Part shown: piece after piece, positions 1 through 8,700 of the stretch
How the letters are laid out: each line of letters begins with the position of its first letter
How positions within the stretch are numbered: the first letter of the stretch is position 1
Origin: CALROG01 sp943369755
GTDB taxonomy: Bacteria; Pseudomonadota; Gammaproteobacteria; Burkholderiales; Burkholderiaceae_C
Assembly: GCA_943369755.1 (NCBI GenBank)
Contig: CALROG020000003.1
Span: 96,435 to 160,434, forward strand
Reading direction: 5' to 3'
Length of the DNA stretch: 64,000 bases
Notes under the pieces: generated by a model
Databases searched by the model: none
The model's input: the letters and a program-made list of their open reading frames with translations, nothing else
What the model was told of the DNA's origin: nothing
Position numbers and translations under genes: made by a program

Positions 1-640
1 TCATGCGAAACAGCTCGGTGCCCGCGCCCACCACAGCACCCACGGTGGCGCTGCGTGCAGAAATGATGCCGTCGTCCGGGGCCAGCACGCTGGTCTGGCC
101 CAGTCGCACCTGCTGCACCTGGTTGAGCGCACGCGCGGCCTCGACCCGGGCCCTGGCGGTTTGCTCGGCCGTGAGGTACTGGTTGATTTGCGAGGCACTG
201 AGCGCGCCGCTGGTCTGCAGGCTGCGCGCCCGCTCGGCATTGCCGGCGGCTTCGGCGGCATTGGCCTCGGCTTCCATCAGGCTGGCCTTGCCCTGGGCGG
301 CCTCGGCGCGCAGGGTCTCGGGCGCGAAGGTGGCCAGCAGGTCGCCTTTTTTCACCCGGTCACCCACATTCACCCGAACCTCGGTCAGGCGCAAACCGTT
401 GGACTCGGCCCCGACGCTGGCCTCTTGCCAGGCGGCAATGTTGCCGTTGGCCGCCAGCTTGACGGCCAGCCGGGTGGCCAGCGGCGCAACGGTGCTGACC
501 GTCAGGGCCGGTTTGGCAACGGCTGTCTTGCTGTCTTGTGCGCTGGAGTGGCTGGACCACAGCGCGGCGCCGGTGACGGTGAGCGCGGTCAGCGTCAGGG
601 CGGCGAGGGCGGCGGGGTGGTTTTTGAATCGGGTCATCAT
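1..640 (-). CDS. Efflux RND/HlyD-family periplasmic adaptor (membrane fusion protein), 3' part outside window
   Basis: Read on the minus strand from ATG at 640, the frame stays open to the window edge (213 codons). It begins MMTRFKNHP, followed by a hydrophobic signal/anchor rich in Ala, Leu and Thr. A lipoyl/barrel-sandwich segment follows (VGDRVKKGDLLATF), then an Ala/Glu-rich alpha-hairpin and the returning half of the lipoyl domain (VLAPDDGIISARSATVGAVV). That order is typical of AcrA/MacA/HlyD adaptors, which bridge an inner-membrane pump and an outer-membrane channel in the periplasm. It lies 29 bp downstream of the outer-membrane factor on the same strand, so both probably belong to one drug or metabolite efflux operon whose pump gene lies beyond the left edge. 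RND versus ABC pump type cannot be told from this fragment. Confidence 0.88.
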   Translation of the reverse strand, partial: MMTRFKNHPAALAALTLTALTVTGAALWSSHSSAQDSKTAVAKPALTVSTVAPLATRLAVKLAANGNIAAWQEASVGAESNGLRLTEVRVNVGDRVKKGDLLATFAPETLRAEAAQGKASLMEAEANAAEAAGNAERARSLQTSGALSASQINQYLTAEQTARARVEAARALNQVQQVRLGQTSVLAPDDGIISARSATVGAVVGAGTELFRM

Positions 641-669
641 GGGGTGTGGTTCCGTCAATCAGGTGTACA

Positions 670-2109
670 TCAGGGCTGAGGGGCGCTGGTAGCGCTGGCG
701 GCGGTGCTGGCCGGTGGGCGTTCCCAGCCGCCGCCGGCGGCGCGGTACAGGGCAATCCAGGCGGCAACCCGTTCGCGTTGCAGTTCAATCAGGGCGGTCT
801 GGGCTGCCAGCGCTGTGCGGCGGGCATCTTCCAGCTCCACCAGGCTGGCCAGCCCGGCTTTGTAGCGCGCGTCCGTGGCGGCCAGCGAGGCGCGGTAACC
901 CTCGGTGGCCACTTGCGCGTCGTCGCTGCGGGCGGCGCTGGCGTCCAGGTTGACCAGGGCTTCTTCCACCTCGCGCACAGCCTGACGCACGCGAGCCTGG
1001 TACAGCGCCACGGCCTCGGTGTAGCGCGCGCTGGCGGCGTCGGTGTTGGCGGCCAGGCGGCCGCCGTCAAACAGAGGCAGGCTGAGCGCCAGCGGGCCGA
1101 TGGCCCAGGTCTTGGCCTCACTGCCGACACCGCCCGCGCGAGCCCGGCCCACGGCGATTGAACCCGACAAGCTCAGGCGCGGCATTTGCTGGGCCCGCGC
1201 ACTGCCGACCTCGGCGCTGGCGGCGGCCACATCGCGCTCTGCCTGGAATACGTCGGGCCGCTGGGCCAGCACGCTGGCCGGCAGCGTTGCTATTAAAAAC
1301 ATAGTGGCTGGCGCAGTATCGGTGCGGGCTACAGCCAGTTTTGCCTTGATTTCGGGCTCTGGAATGGCGGTCAGGGCCACCAGCGCCTTGAGCACCGTCG
1401 CGCACTGTGCGCGCTGCTGGGTGGCGCGGGCTGAGCCCTCTGCGGCGCTGGCGCGTGCCAGCGCCGCGCCAGCCGGGGCGGTAAAGCCGGCCCGGGCGCT
1501 GAGCTCGGCCAGCCGGGCGGTTTCGGCGCGCGACGCCGCGTCGGCCAGTGCCACCACAAGCTGGCGCTCGCAGCTGCGCAGGGTGGTGTATTGGTTGGCG
1601 GTTTCTGCGGCCACGCTGACACGCGCTTCATGCCATCCGGCCTGGGCACCGTCCAGTCGGGCCTGGGCCGCGTCGGCAGCCAGGCGGTTGCCGCCAAACA
1701 GGTCAATTTCCCAAGCGGTTTGCAGGCCCAGCTGGGCGCTGCTGGCCACTGTGCCAGGCACCTGGGTGTTGCCGCGCTGGGCGCTGGCCTGGGCGTCCAG
1801 CCGGGGCCCCAGCGCAGCACCGGCGGCCACCTGGCTGGCGCGGGCCTGTTCGATGCGCGAACGGGCCGCGGCCAGCGTTGGGCTGGAGGCCTGCGCGGCG
1901 TCAATCAGCTGCACCAGCAACGGGTCATTCAGGCGCTGCCACCAGTCGCGCAGGCCGGGCAGGCCGCCGCCGTGGGGCAACACGGCGTGCCACTGTGCTG
2001 GCGCGGCCAGCGCCATGCCGGCCGGTGGGGTGGGCGTGGCGCATGCGCACAGCATCAGCGCCGCGAGCAAGGCGCCAACGCGCGCGCCGGGTGGGGGCTT
2101 GAGGTTCAT
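670..2109 (-). CDS. NodT-family outer-membrane efflux lipoprotein (TolC-like factor)
   Basis: The 479-residue protein has a lipoprotein signal (LLAALMLCACATP, lipid Cys near residue 24) and the two tandem OEP repeats of NodT/OprM-type channels, with typical stretches such as LVQLIDAAQASSPTLAAA, TAWEIDLFGGNR, LAQRPDVFQAERDVAAA and PLFDGGRLAANTDAA. Trimers of such proteins form the outer-membrane exit duct for RND or similar pumps. Its ATG overlaps the stop of the upstream TetR gene by four bases and the adaptor gene follows, so the operon is regulator-channel-adaptor. A dispersed repeat at 1289-1350 is translated in frame just before the LAQRPDV motif and supplies about 20 residues of the linker between the OEP repeats. 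Confidence 0.92.
   Translation of the reverse strand: MNLKPPPGARVGALLAALMLCACATPTPPAGMALAAPAQWHAVLPHGGGLPGLRDWWQRLNDPLLVQLIDAAQASSPTLAAARSRIEQARASQVAAGAALGPRLDAQASAQRGNTQVPGTVASSAQLGLQTAWEIDLFGGNRLAADAAQARLDGAQAGWHEARVSVAAETANQYTTLRSCERQLVVALADAASRAETARLAELSARAGFTAPAGAALARASAAEGSARATQQRAQCATVLKALVALTAIPEPEIKAKLAVARTDTAPATMFLIATLPASVLAQRPDVFQAERDVAAASAEVGSARAQQMPRLSLSGSIAVGRARAGGVGSEAKTWAIGPLALSLPLFDGGRLAANTDAASARYTEAVALYQARVRQAVREVEEALVNLDASAARSDDAQVATEGYRASLAATDARYKAGLASLVELEDARRTALAAQTALIELQRERVAAWIALYRAAGGGWERPPASTAASATSAPQP
1289..1350 (+). repeat. Dispersed repeat family A, copy 1 (inside efflux channel gene)
   Basis: The plus strand shows the family signature: GCTATTA, A/T-rich spacer, ATAGTGGCT, GCGCAGTAT, GCGGGCTACAGCC, then TTTTG. 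It is antisense to the outer-membrane factor gene and is translated there as AVARTDTAPATMFLIAT. The same antisense frame is used in purK (copy 6). Confidence 0.85.
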
Positions 2110-2831
2110 GCCGGGGTTCGCTTTCGGGTAGGTTGTTTGACGGCTGCTGCGCCCTGGCGGCGTTGCATTTCACCGGCCACCATGGACTCGGCAAAGTCGG
2201 CCAGCCGCTGCACCCACTGGTCTGCGGCCTTTGGGCCGTGCAGCAGCTCGGGGCGGATGGTGCTGATCACTTCGGGGCAGACATAAAGCTGCAAGGCCAT
2301 GGCGGTGATGCTAAAGGCCAGCCGGTGGACTTCCACGTCGGTTTTGGCCAGGCCCAGGTGGCGGCGCAGCACGTCGGCCAGCGCAGCGTGGGCGGGCTTG
2401 ATGCCGTGCTCCAGCTCTTCGGCCCACAGGCCGGTGGGCTCCAGCATTTCCCGAAAGTGCAGGCGCATGCATTGCTGGACCACCTCGCCACGCCCAAGCG
2501 GCTCCAAAAAACCACCAAACAGGCCTTCCAGCGACTGGCGCAGGGTGAGGTGCTCGGGGTGGTACAGCGGAATGTCGTTCTTCGGGTCGCCCAGGGGCTC
2601 AACGAAGGCGGCGCGGTACAGGCCTTCCTTGTCGCCAAAGTAGTAGCTGATTGCGGCAATGTTGACGCCCGCAGCGGCGGCAATTTCGCGGGTCGATGTC
2701 TTGGCAAAACCCTGCTCGGCAAACAGCCGCAGGCCGCTGCGCAGCAGCCGGGTGCGGGCCTCCAGCCCGTCGCTGCGGGGCAGGCGGGCGGTGGGGCTGG
2801 CGGCGCGCACGGACTTGGGCATGGCGCGCAT
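2106..2831 (-). CDS. TetR-family repressor, CecR/DUF1956-like
   Basis: This 241-residue regulator has an N-terminal helix-turn-helix (AEQGFAKTSTREIAAAAG, then INIAAISYYFGDKEGLY-like positions, about residues 38-72) and a long C-terminal ligand domain resembling the CecR/YbiH type (PLGRGEVVQQCMRLHFREM; VEVHRLAFSITAMALQLY). It heads the efflux operon and overlaps the channel gene by four bases, so it probably represses its own operon in response to a pump substrate. ATG at 2831 is preceded by GAGG four bases away; an in-frame ATG at 2822 (MPKS) is an alternative start. A 16 bp inverted repeat sits 13 bp upstream of the start. Confidence 0.9.
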   Translation of the reverse strand: MRAMPKSVRAASPTARLPRSDGLEARTRLLRSGLRLFAEQGFAKTSTREIAAAAGVNIAAISYYFGDKEGLYRAAFVEPLGDPKNDIPLYHPEHLTLRQSLEGLFGGFLEPLGRGEVVQQCMRLHFREMLEPTGLWAEELEHGIKPAHAALADVLRRHLGLAKTDVEVHRLAFSITAMALQLYVCPEVISTIRPELLHGPKAADQWVQRLADFAESMVAGEMQRRQGAAAVKQPTRKRTPA

Positions 2832-2843
2832 TGTGCCTCAATA

Positions 2844-2859
2844 AATCAATCGTTTGATT
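2844..2859. promoter_or_regulatory. Probable TetR operator (AATCAA-N4-TTGATT)
   Basis: A perfect 6+6 inverted repeat with a 4 bp spacer lies immediately upstream of the TetR start, where an autoregulatory operator of the efflux operon would be expected. It is also in the gap to glnE, but the glnE 3' end faces it, so only the efflux operon would be controlled. Confidence 0.6.
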
Positions 2860-2910
2860 AAGTTACTGTGACAACCCCAGCCACCCCCGAGGCCGCTGGC
2901 AGGCCGCCAC

Positions 2911-5697
2911 TCAACCGAAAACGGCTTGCCACAGCGCCAGCACGGCCTGGCGCTCTGCCTGCAGCGCGGGCGGCTCGACTTGCGTGGGCGCTTCATTCAG
3001 GCGCGCCTGGTGTTGCACCCGGCGCAGCTCGCGGTAGGCGGTGGCGGCGGCCTGGCCCACGCCGCTGGGCAGCAGGCCCGCGCTTTCGGCGCGCTGCAGC
3101 AGTGCAATGTTGCCCAGGTTGGGCACCAGCGCCGGGTGTGTGCCGGCCTGCGACAGCACCAGAAACTGCACCGCAAATTCGGCGTCAACCATGCCGCCGG
3201 GGCTGTGCTTGACGTCAAACTTCTCGCCGCGCACCGGGTGGGCGGCGCGCACCTTGTTGCGCATCGCCATGATTTCGTTGCGCAGCGCGGGCCCGTCACG
3301 CGGCGCAGTGATCACGGCCTGGCGCACCGCGTCAAACCGGGCCTGCATGGCGGGGTGGCCCAGCACGAAGCGGGCGCGGGTCATGGCCTGGTGCTCCCAG
3401 GTCCAGGCGGTGTTGCTGCCGCGCTGCTGCTGGTAGTTGGCGTAGGCCTGAAAGGTGGTGATCAGCAGGCCCGAGTTGCCGTTGGGTCGCAAGGCGGTGT
3501 CAATCTCGAACAGGTCGCCCTCGGCGGTTTTCACGCTGAGCCAGTTGATCAGCTTGCGCACAAACGCGGCATAGGCCTCGGGCGCGCGCTCGTCGTCGTC
3601 TTCGTAGACAAACACGATGTCCAGGTCGCTGCCGTAACCCAGCTCTTTGCCGCCGAGCTTGCCGTAGCCAATGATGGCGAATTGCGGCTCCTCACGGTGC
3701 CGGGTTTTCAGCCGCTGCCAGCACCAGCGGGCGGTCACGCGCAGCAGGGTGTCGGCCAGTGCGCTCAGGTCGTCGGCCACCTGTTCCACGCTCAGGCAAC
3801 CCTCCACGTCACGCGCCAGGGTGCGGAACACCTCCGCGTGGTGGGCCCTGCGCAGCAGGTTCAGCAGCACTTCGTCGTCGTCTTCGCCGGTGATCTGAAG
3901 TGCCTGGCGGCGCGCCTCCAGCTCGCGCTCCAGGTCAGCGGCCACAAAGCGCTCGGTCAGCATGGCGTCGCTGGCCAGCTCGTCAATCACGCCGGGGTGC
4001 TGCAGCAAGTAACGGGCAGGCCAGCGGGCCGCGCCCAGCAAACGCAGCAGCCGCTCGTGCACCCGGGGGCGTTCGAGCAGCAGCGCCAGGTAGCTTTCGC
4101 GGCGCAGCAGCGGCTCGATCCAGTCGGCAATGCGCACGGCGGCTTCTTCCGTCACCCGGCCTTCACGCAGCCACAGTGCGGTGCGTTGCACCAGCCGTGT
4201 CAGCCGCTCGCGGGCGTCGTCGCGCAGCGCCAGCACCCGGGGGTGAGTGCGCCACAGCGCGACCCGCTCGCGAAACTGCGGGGGCAGTTGTTCCAGCAAT
4301 GACTCCAGGTCGGGGGCCGTTGTGTTGCGCGCCGCTTTGGGGCCGCCGCAGGTGCCTTTGCTGCACTCGCGTGCGCCACCGCCCAGCAAGGTGTCGAACT
4401 CCTGCGCCACCAGTTCGCGGTGGGTGTCCAGCTCGCTCAGGAACGGGCAGCAGTTGGCAAAACCCATGGTCTGGGCAATCCAGGTCAGGTCGTCGTCGCG
4501 CGTTGCCAGCACATGGGTCTGCTGGTCGTCCAGGTACTGAATGCGGTGCTCCACCCGGCGCAAAAATTCATAGGCTTTGGCCAGGCCGTCGGCGGTGGCC
4601 TGCGGCATCAGGCCGGCGGCGGCCACCCGTTGCAGCGCAGCCAGCGTGGGCCGGGTGCGCAGCTCGGGGAACTGGCCGCCCCGCACCACCTGCAGCAGTT
4701 GCACCGTGAATTCAATTTCGCGGATGCCGCCACGCGACAGCTTGACGTCGTTGGCGCGTTCGGGCCGCCCGGCGCTGCGTTTGGCAGCGTGTTCGCGAAT
4801 TTGCTGGTGCAGCACCCGCAACGAATCAAACACGTTGTAGTCCAGGTAGCGGCGAAACACAAAGGGCAGCACCGCGCTGCGCAACGCGGCGGCTGAGCCC
4901 TCACGCGGGCTGCCGGGCGCACCGGTGACGCAACTGCGCGGCGCGATCACGCGGCTTTTGAGCCAGGCAAAGCGTTCCCATTCACGGCCCTGGACCTGGA
5001 AGTATTCTTCCAGCGCACCCAGCGAGACCGTGCCCGGGCCCGAGTTGCCGTTGGGTCGCAGGGCCAGGTCCACCCGGAACACGAAGCCGTGCTCGGTGGT
5101 TTCGCCAATCAGGCCGTAGATGATCTTGACGGCCTTGCCAAAGTACTCGTGGTTGGAGATGGCGTTGCGGCCTTGCGCGTTGCCCGCGGTGTCGCCGTCG
5201 TGGTCATACACATAAATCAGGTCGATGTCGCTGGAGACATTGAGCTCGCGGGCACCCAGTTTGCCCATGCCGACCACCCACAGCTCGGCCCGCTTGCCGC
5301 CAGGGGCCAGCGGCGCGCCATACACGGCGTCAAGTTGGCGGGTGGCTTCATCGCAGGCAATGTCAAGCGCGAATTCAGCCAGCTCGGTCACGGCCCGGGT
5401 AATGGTGGCCAGCGGCGCTTGCTGGTCGCAGTCCAGCTGAACCAGCCGGTGCATTACCAGCTGGCGCAGGATGCGAAGAGCGGTCGCGATGTCCGGGTCT
5501 TGGGCGCGCAGGGCGGTGTACGCGGTGCCCAGGCTGGCTAGCACCGGCGGCCCGTCGGGCAGCAGCGGGAGCTGGGCCGCGTAGCGGCGCTGCAGCCGCT
5601 GCACCAGCCGCGAATGGCCAGACAGCGGCAACGCCGTGCCCGCGTTTGCCGCAGGGGCGCCAGCCCCGGCATTTAACAAAACATCATTGGTGTGCAT
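2911..5697 (-). CDS. glnE: Bifunctional glutamine synthetase adenylyltransferase / adenylyl-removing enzyme
   Basis: GlnE adds AMP to glutamine synthetase or removes it, in response to the PII protein, and so adjusts ammonia assimilation. The protein has the family's two nucleotidyltransferase domains: GMGKLGARELNVSSDIDL at about residues 143-160 (deadenylylation half) and GYGKLGGKELGYGSDLD near residue 670 (adenylylation half). From ATG 5697 (MHTNDVLL) it is 928 residues, close to the usual 940-950. An in-frame ATG at 5802 would add 35 low-complexity residues and overlap the divergent yhdP start, so 5697 is preferred. The linker around residues 430-450 (Gly/Lys/Cys-rich, before TTAPDLESLLEQLPPQF) looks longer than usual. 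It is transcribed away from yhdP. Confidence 0.95.
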   Translation of the reverse strand: MHTNDVLLNAGAGAPAANAGTALPLSGHSRLVQRLQRRYAAQLPLLPDGPPVLASLGTAYTALRAQDPDIATALRILRQLVMHRLVQLDCDQQAPLATITRAVTELAEFALDIACDEATRQLDAVYGAPLAPGGKRAELWVVGMGKLGARELNVSSDIDLIYVYDHDGDTAGNAQGRNAISNHEYFGKAVKIIYGLIGETTEHGFVFRVDLALRPNGNSGPGTVSLGALEEYFQVQGREWERFAWLKSRVIAPRSCVTGAPGSPREGSAAALRSAVLPFVFRRYLDYNVFDSLRVLHQQIREHAAKRSAGRPERANDVKLSRGGIREIEFTVQLLQVVRGGQFPELRTRPTLAALQRVAAAGLMPQATADGLAKAYEFLRRVEHRIQYLDDQQTHVLATRDDDLTWIAQTMGFANCCPFLSELDTHRELVAQEFDTLLGGGARECSKGTCGGPKAARNTTAPDLESLLEQLPPQFRERVALWRTHPRVLALRDDARERLTRLVQRTALWLREGRVTEEAAVRIADWIEPLLRRESYLALLLERPRVHERLLRLLGAARWPARYLLQHPGVIDELASDAMLTERFVAADLERELEARRQALQITGEDDDEVLLNLLRRAHHAEVFRTLARDVEGCLSVEQVADDLSALADTLLRVTARWCWQRLKTRHREEPQFAIIGYGKLGGKELGYGSDLDIVFVYEDDDERAPEAYAAFVRKLINWLSVKTAEGDLFEIDTALRPNGNSGLLITTFQAYANYQQQRGSNTAWTWEHQAMTRARFVLGHPAMQARFDAVRQAVITAPRDGPALRNEIMAMRNKVRAAHPVRGEKFDVKHSPGGMVDAEFAVQFLVLSQAGTHPALVPNLGNIALLQRAESAGLLPSGVGQAAATAYRELRRVQHQARLNEAPTQVEPPALQAERQAVLALWQAVFG

Positions 5698-5749
5698 CGA
5701 ACCCAACAGACCGCTGCCGGTCATAATTCCTGCGACATCTACCTGTTCA
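5698..5749. promoter_or_regulatory. Short divergent intergenic region glnE/yhdP
   Basis: Only 52 bases separate the two chosen start codons. A -10-like CATAAT lies at 5722-5727 on the plus strand, 22 bp before the yhdP ATG, with no convincing -35. Any glnE promoter must lie here or inside the yhdP 5' end. Confidence 0.3.
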
Positions 5750-8700
5750 ATGAACGACTCCCCGCCGTTACCTTCGCGCCTGCTGAAAACCTTTGCTTTC
5801 ACGGTGCGCTGGCTGCTGTGGCTGCTGTTGGCGGCCTGGCTGGTGTTTGCGCTTGCCTGGGGCGCGCTTCACGGCTGGATTGTGCCGCGAATCGGCGAGC
5901 TGCGCCCGGCGCTGGAAATCGAGGCCTCGCGGGTGCTGGGTGTACCGGTGCGGATTGGCGAAATCAGCGCCCGCACCGAAGGGCTGATGCCGTCGTTCGA
6001 ACTCGCCAACGTGGTGCTGCTGGACCCGCAGGGCCGTGAGGCGCTGCGCCTGCCGCGTGTGGTCGCCGGGCTGTCGCCGCGCTCGTTGTGGAACCTGGGC
6101 TTTGAGCAACTGGTGATCGAGCAGCCCGAGGTTGATATCCGGCGTGCCGCTGACGGCAAAATTTACGTTGCCGGGCTGGACTTTTCACGCGACAACACCA
6201 GTCAGGGCCGGGGGGCCGACTGGTTCTTCAGCCAGACCGAGTTTGCCGTGCGGGGCGGCACCGTGCGCTGGACCGACGAGCTGCGCGGCACCGCCACTCT
6301 GGCGCTGGCTGGGGTGGACTTTGTGGCCCGCAACAGTGCCCGGCGCCATTCGCTGCGGCTGGACGCCACGCCCCCGCCGGGCTGGGGCCAACGCTTCAGC
6401 CTGCGCGGCCAGTTCCGCCAGCCCCTGCTGAGCACCCGCCAAGGCCAGTGGCAGGATTGGGACGGCCAGTTGTACGCAGACTTCGCCTGGGTTGACGTGG
6501 CGCAGTTGCGCCGCCATGCCGACCTGGGCCTGGACGTTACCCAGGGCCAGGGCGCCCTGCGGCTTTGGGCCGACGTCAGCAAAGGCCAGGTAACCGGCGG
6601 CGCGGCCGACATTGCCCTTGACGCGGTCAACGCCACCCTGGGCCCGCAGCTGCAGCCGCTGGCGTTGTCTGCCGTCTCGGGTCGGTTGGCCGGGCGGCGC
6701 CTGGCCAATGGTTTCGAGTTCTCTACCCGCGACTTGCAGTTTCGCACCAGCGATGGCCTGGCCTGGCCCGGCGGCAATGTGGCCCTGAGCTGGACCGGTG
6801 CCGAAGGCAAGCTACAGGCGCAGGGCGAACTGCGGGCCGACCGGCTGGACCTGGCGGCACTGAGCCAGGTCGCCAGCCGCCTGCCACTGGGCACCGCAAC
6901 CCATGCGGCTTTGGCCACCTTCGCGCCCAAGGGGTTGATTGAAACCTTGCAGGCACGCTGGCAGGGCCCATTGAACGGGCCCGAAAAATACCAGGCCAAA
7001 GGCCGTGCCAGCGGGCTTGAGTTTGCCGCTCTGGCGGCGACTGTGCCGCGCAGCTCAACTGCCACACGGCCCCCTGTGGGGCGGCCCGGTTTGCGCGGCG
7101 GCGCAGTTGAATTTGACCTGACGCAGGCCGGCGGCAAGGCCCGCCTCTCCCTCAACAAGGGCGCGCTGGATTTACCGGGCGTGTTCGAAGACCCGGTGGT
7201 GGCGTTTGACCAGTTCGCCGCCGACGCCCAGTGGCAGTTCAGCGGCGACGCCATCACGCTCTCGCTGGCCAACATCAGGTTCGCCAATGCCGATGCACAA
7301 GGCCAGGCCGAGGCCAGTTGGCGCACCAGCGACCCGGCGAAGTCGGCCTCGCATTCGCGCTTTCCGGGGGTGCTGGATCTGCAAGCCACCCTGAGCCGTG
7401 CCGACGGTGCCCGGGTCTACCGCTATCTGCCCCAGTCGATTCTGAAAGACGCCCGCGACTACGTGCGTGAGTCGGTCATCCAGGGCAGCGCCAGCGATGT
7501 CAAGGTCCGCGTCAAGGGCGACTTGTGGGACATGCCGTTCAACGACCCGCGCCTGGGCGAGTTCCGCATCGCCGCCAACGTGAAGAACACCACCTTTGCC
7601 TTTGTGCCGCGTAGCTTCACGCCCAAGGGTGCGGTGCCCTGGCCAGCCTTGACCCAGTTGTCGGGTGAGCTGATTTTTGAGCGCAGCGCCATGCAGGTCA
7701 GGGGTGCCACCGCACGCCTGATCGGTGCGCCCGGCTTGCAGGTCACCCGGGCCGAGGCACGCATCCCCGACCTGGCGCACACCACCACAGTGATCGTCAA
7801 CGCCGAAGTCAAAGGCCCGCTGGGTGAGAGCCTGGCGCTGGTCAACAGCTCGCCGCTGGCCGCGCTGATGGGCAATGCACTTGCCAAAGCCAGCGCCACC
7901 GGCAACGCCGACCTGCGCCTGGGGCTGGTGTTGCCGATCTTCAATATTGCCAGTTCCAAAGTGCGCGGCAGCCTGACGCTGGCCGGTAACGAGCTGCAAA
8001 TCACGCCCGACAGCCCGCTGTTGGGGCGGGCGCGCGGCGTGGTGAACTTCACTGAGAACGGCTTCACGCTGGCCAATGCACAAGCCCGCATGCTGGGCGG
8101 CGACACCCGGCTGGAAGGCGGCTCCCGGGTGCTGCCGGTCGGCTCTACCGAAGCGCCTTTGCTGCTTCGTGCGCAGGGCCAAGTTAGCGCCGACGGCTTG
8201 CGCCAGGCCCGCGAGCTGGGTTTTGTGGCGCGGCTGGCCCAAAACATGCAGGGTGCCACTACCTACAGCGCCAGTCTGGGCTTTCGCCGGGGCGTGCCTG
8301 AGTTGTCCATTTCAAGCAACCTGCAGGGCCTGGCGGTCAGCCTGCCCGCGCCGCTGAACAAAACCGCCGACGCTGTGCTGGCGCTGCGCTACGAAAGCGC
8401 GCTGCTGCGCGAGTCGCTGCAGCCCGGGACGCGGCTGCATGACCGGTTGTCGTTTGAACTCGGGCGGGCGGTGTCCATCAACTATGTGCGTGACCTGACG
8501 GTGGAGCCCGCGCGGGTGCTGCGCGGTGCCATTGGCGTGGGGCTGGCGGCGGGCGAGTCTGCCGCAGCGCCCGAGCAGGGCGTAATGGCCAATATCAACT
8601 TCAATGCGATCGATGTGGACGCATGGGAGCGGGTGCTGTCGGGTGTGTCAGGCGCACCGGTGGCGGCACCCGTCGGGACAGACGGGCCTGCCGGCGGCAA

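Noticed and set aside
2926..4302. Long plus-strand frame opposite glnE
   Set aside because: It is antisense to conserved glnE domains and has the same biased His/Gln/Val composition; no family match is visible.
5698..5802. Longer glnE start at 5802
   Set aside because: The extra 35 residues are low complexity and overlap the yhdP 5' end; MHTNDVLL at 5697 fits the family length.
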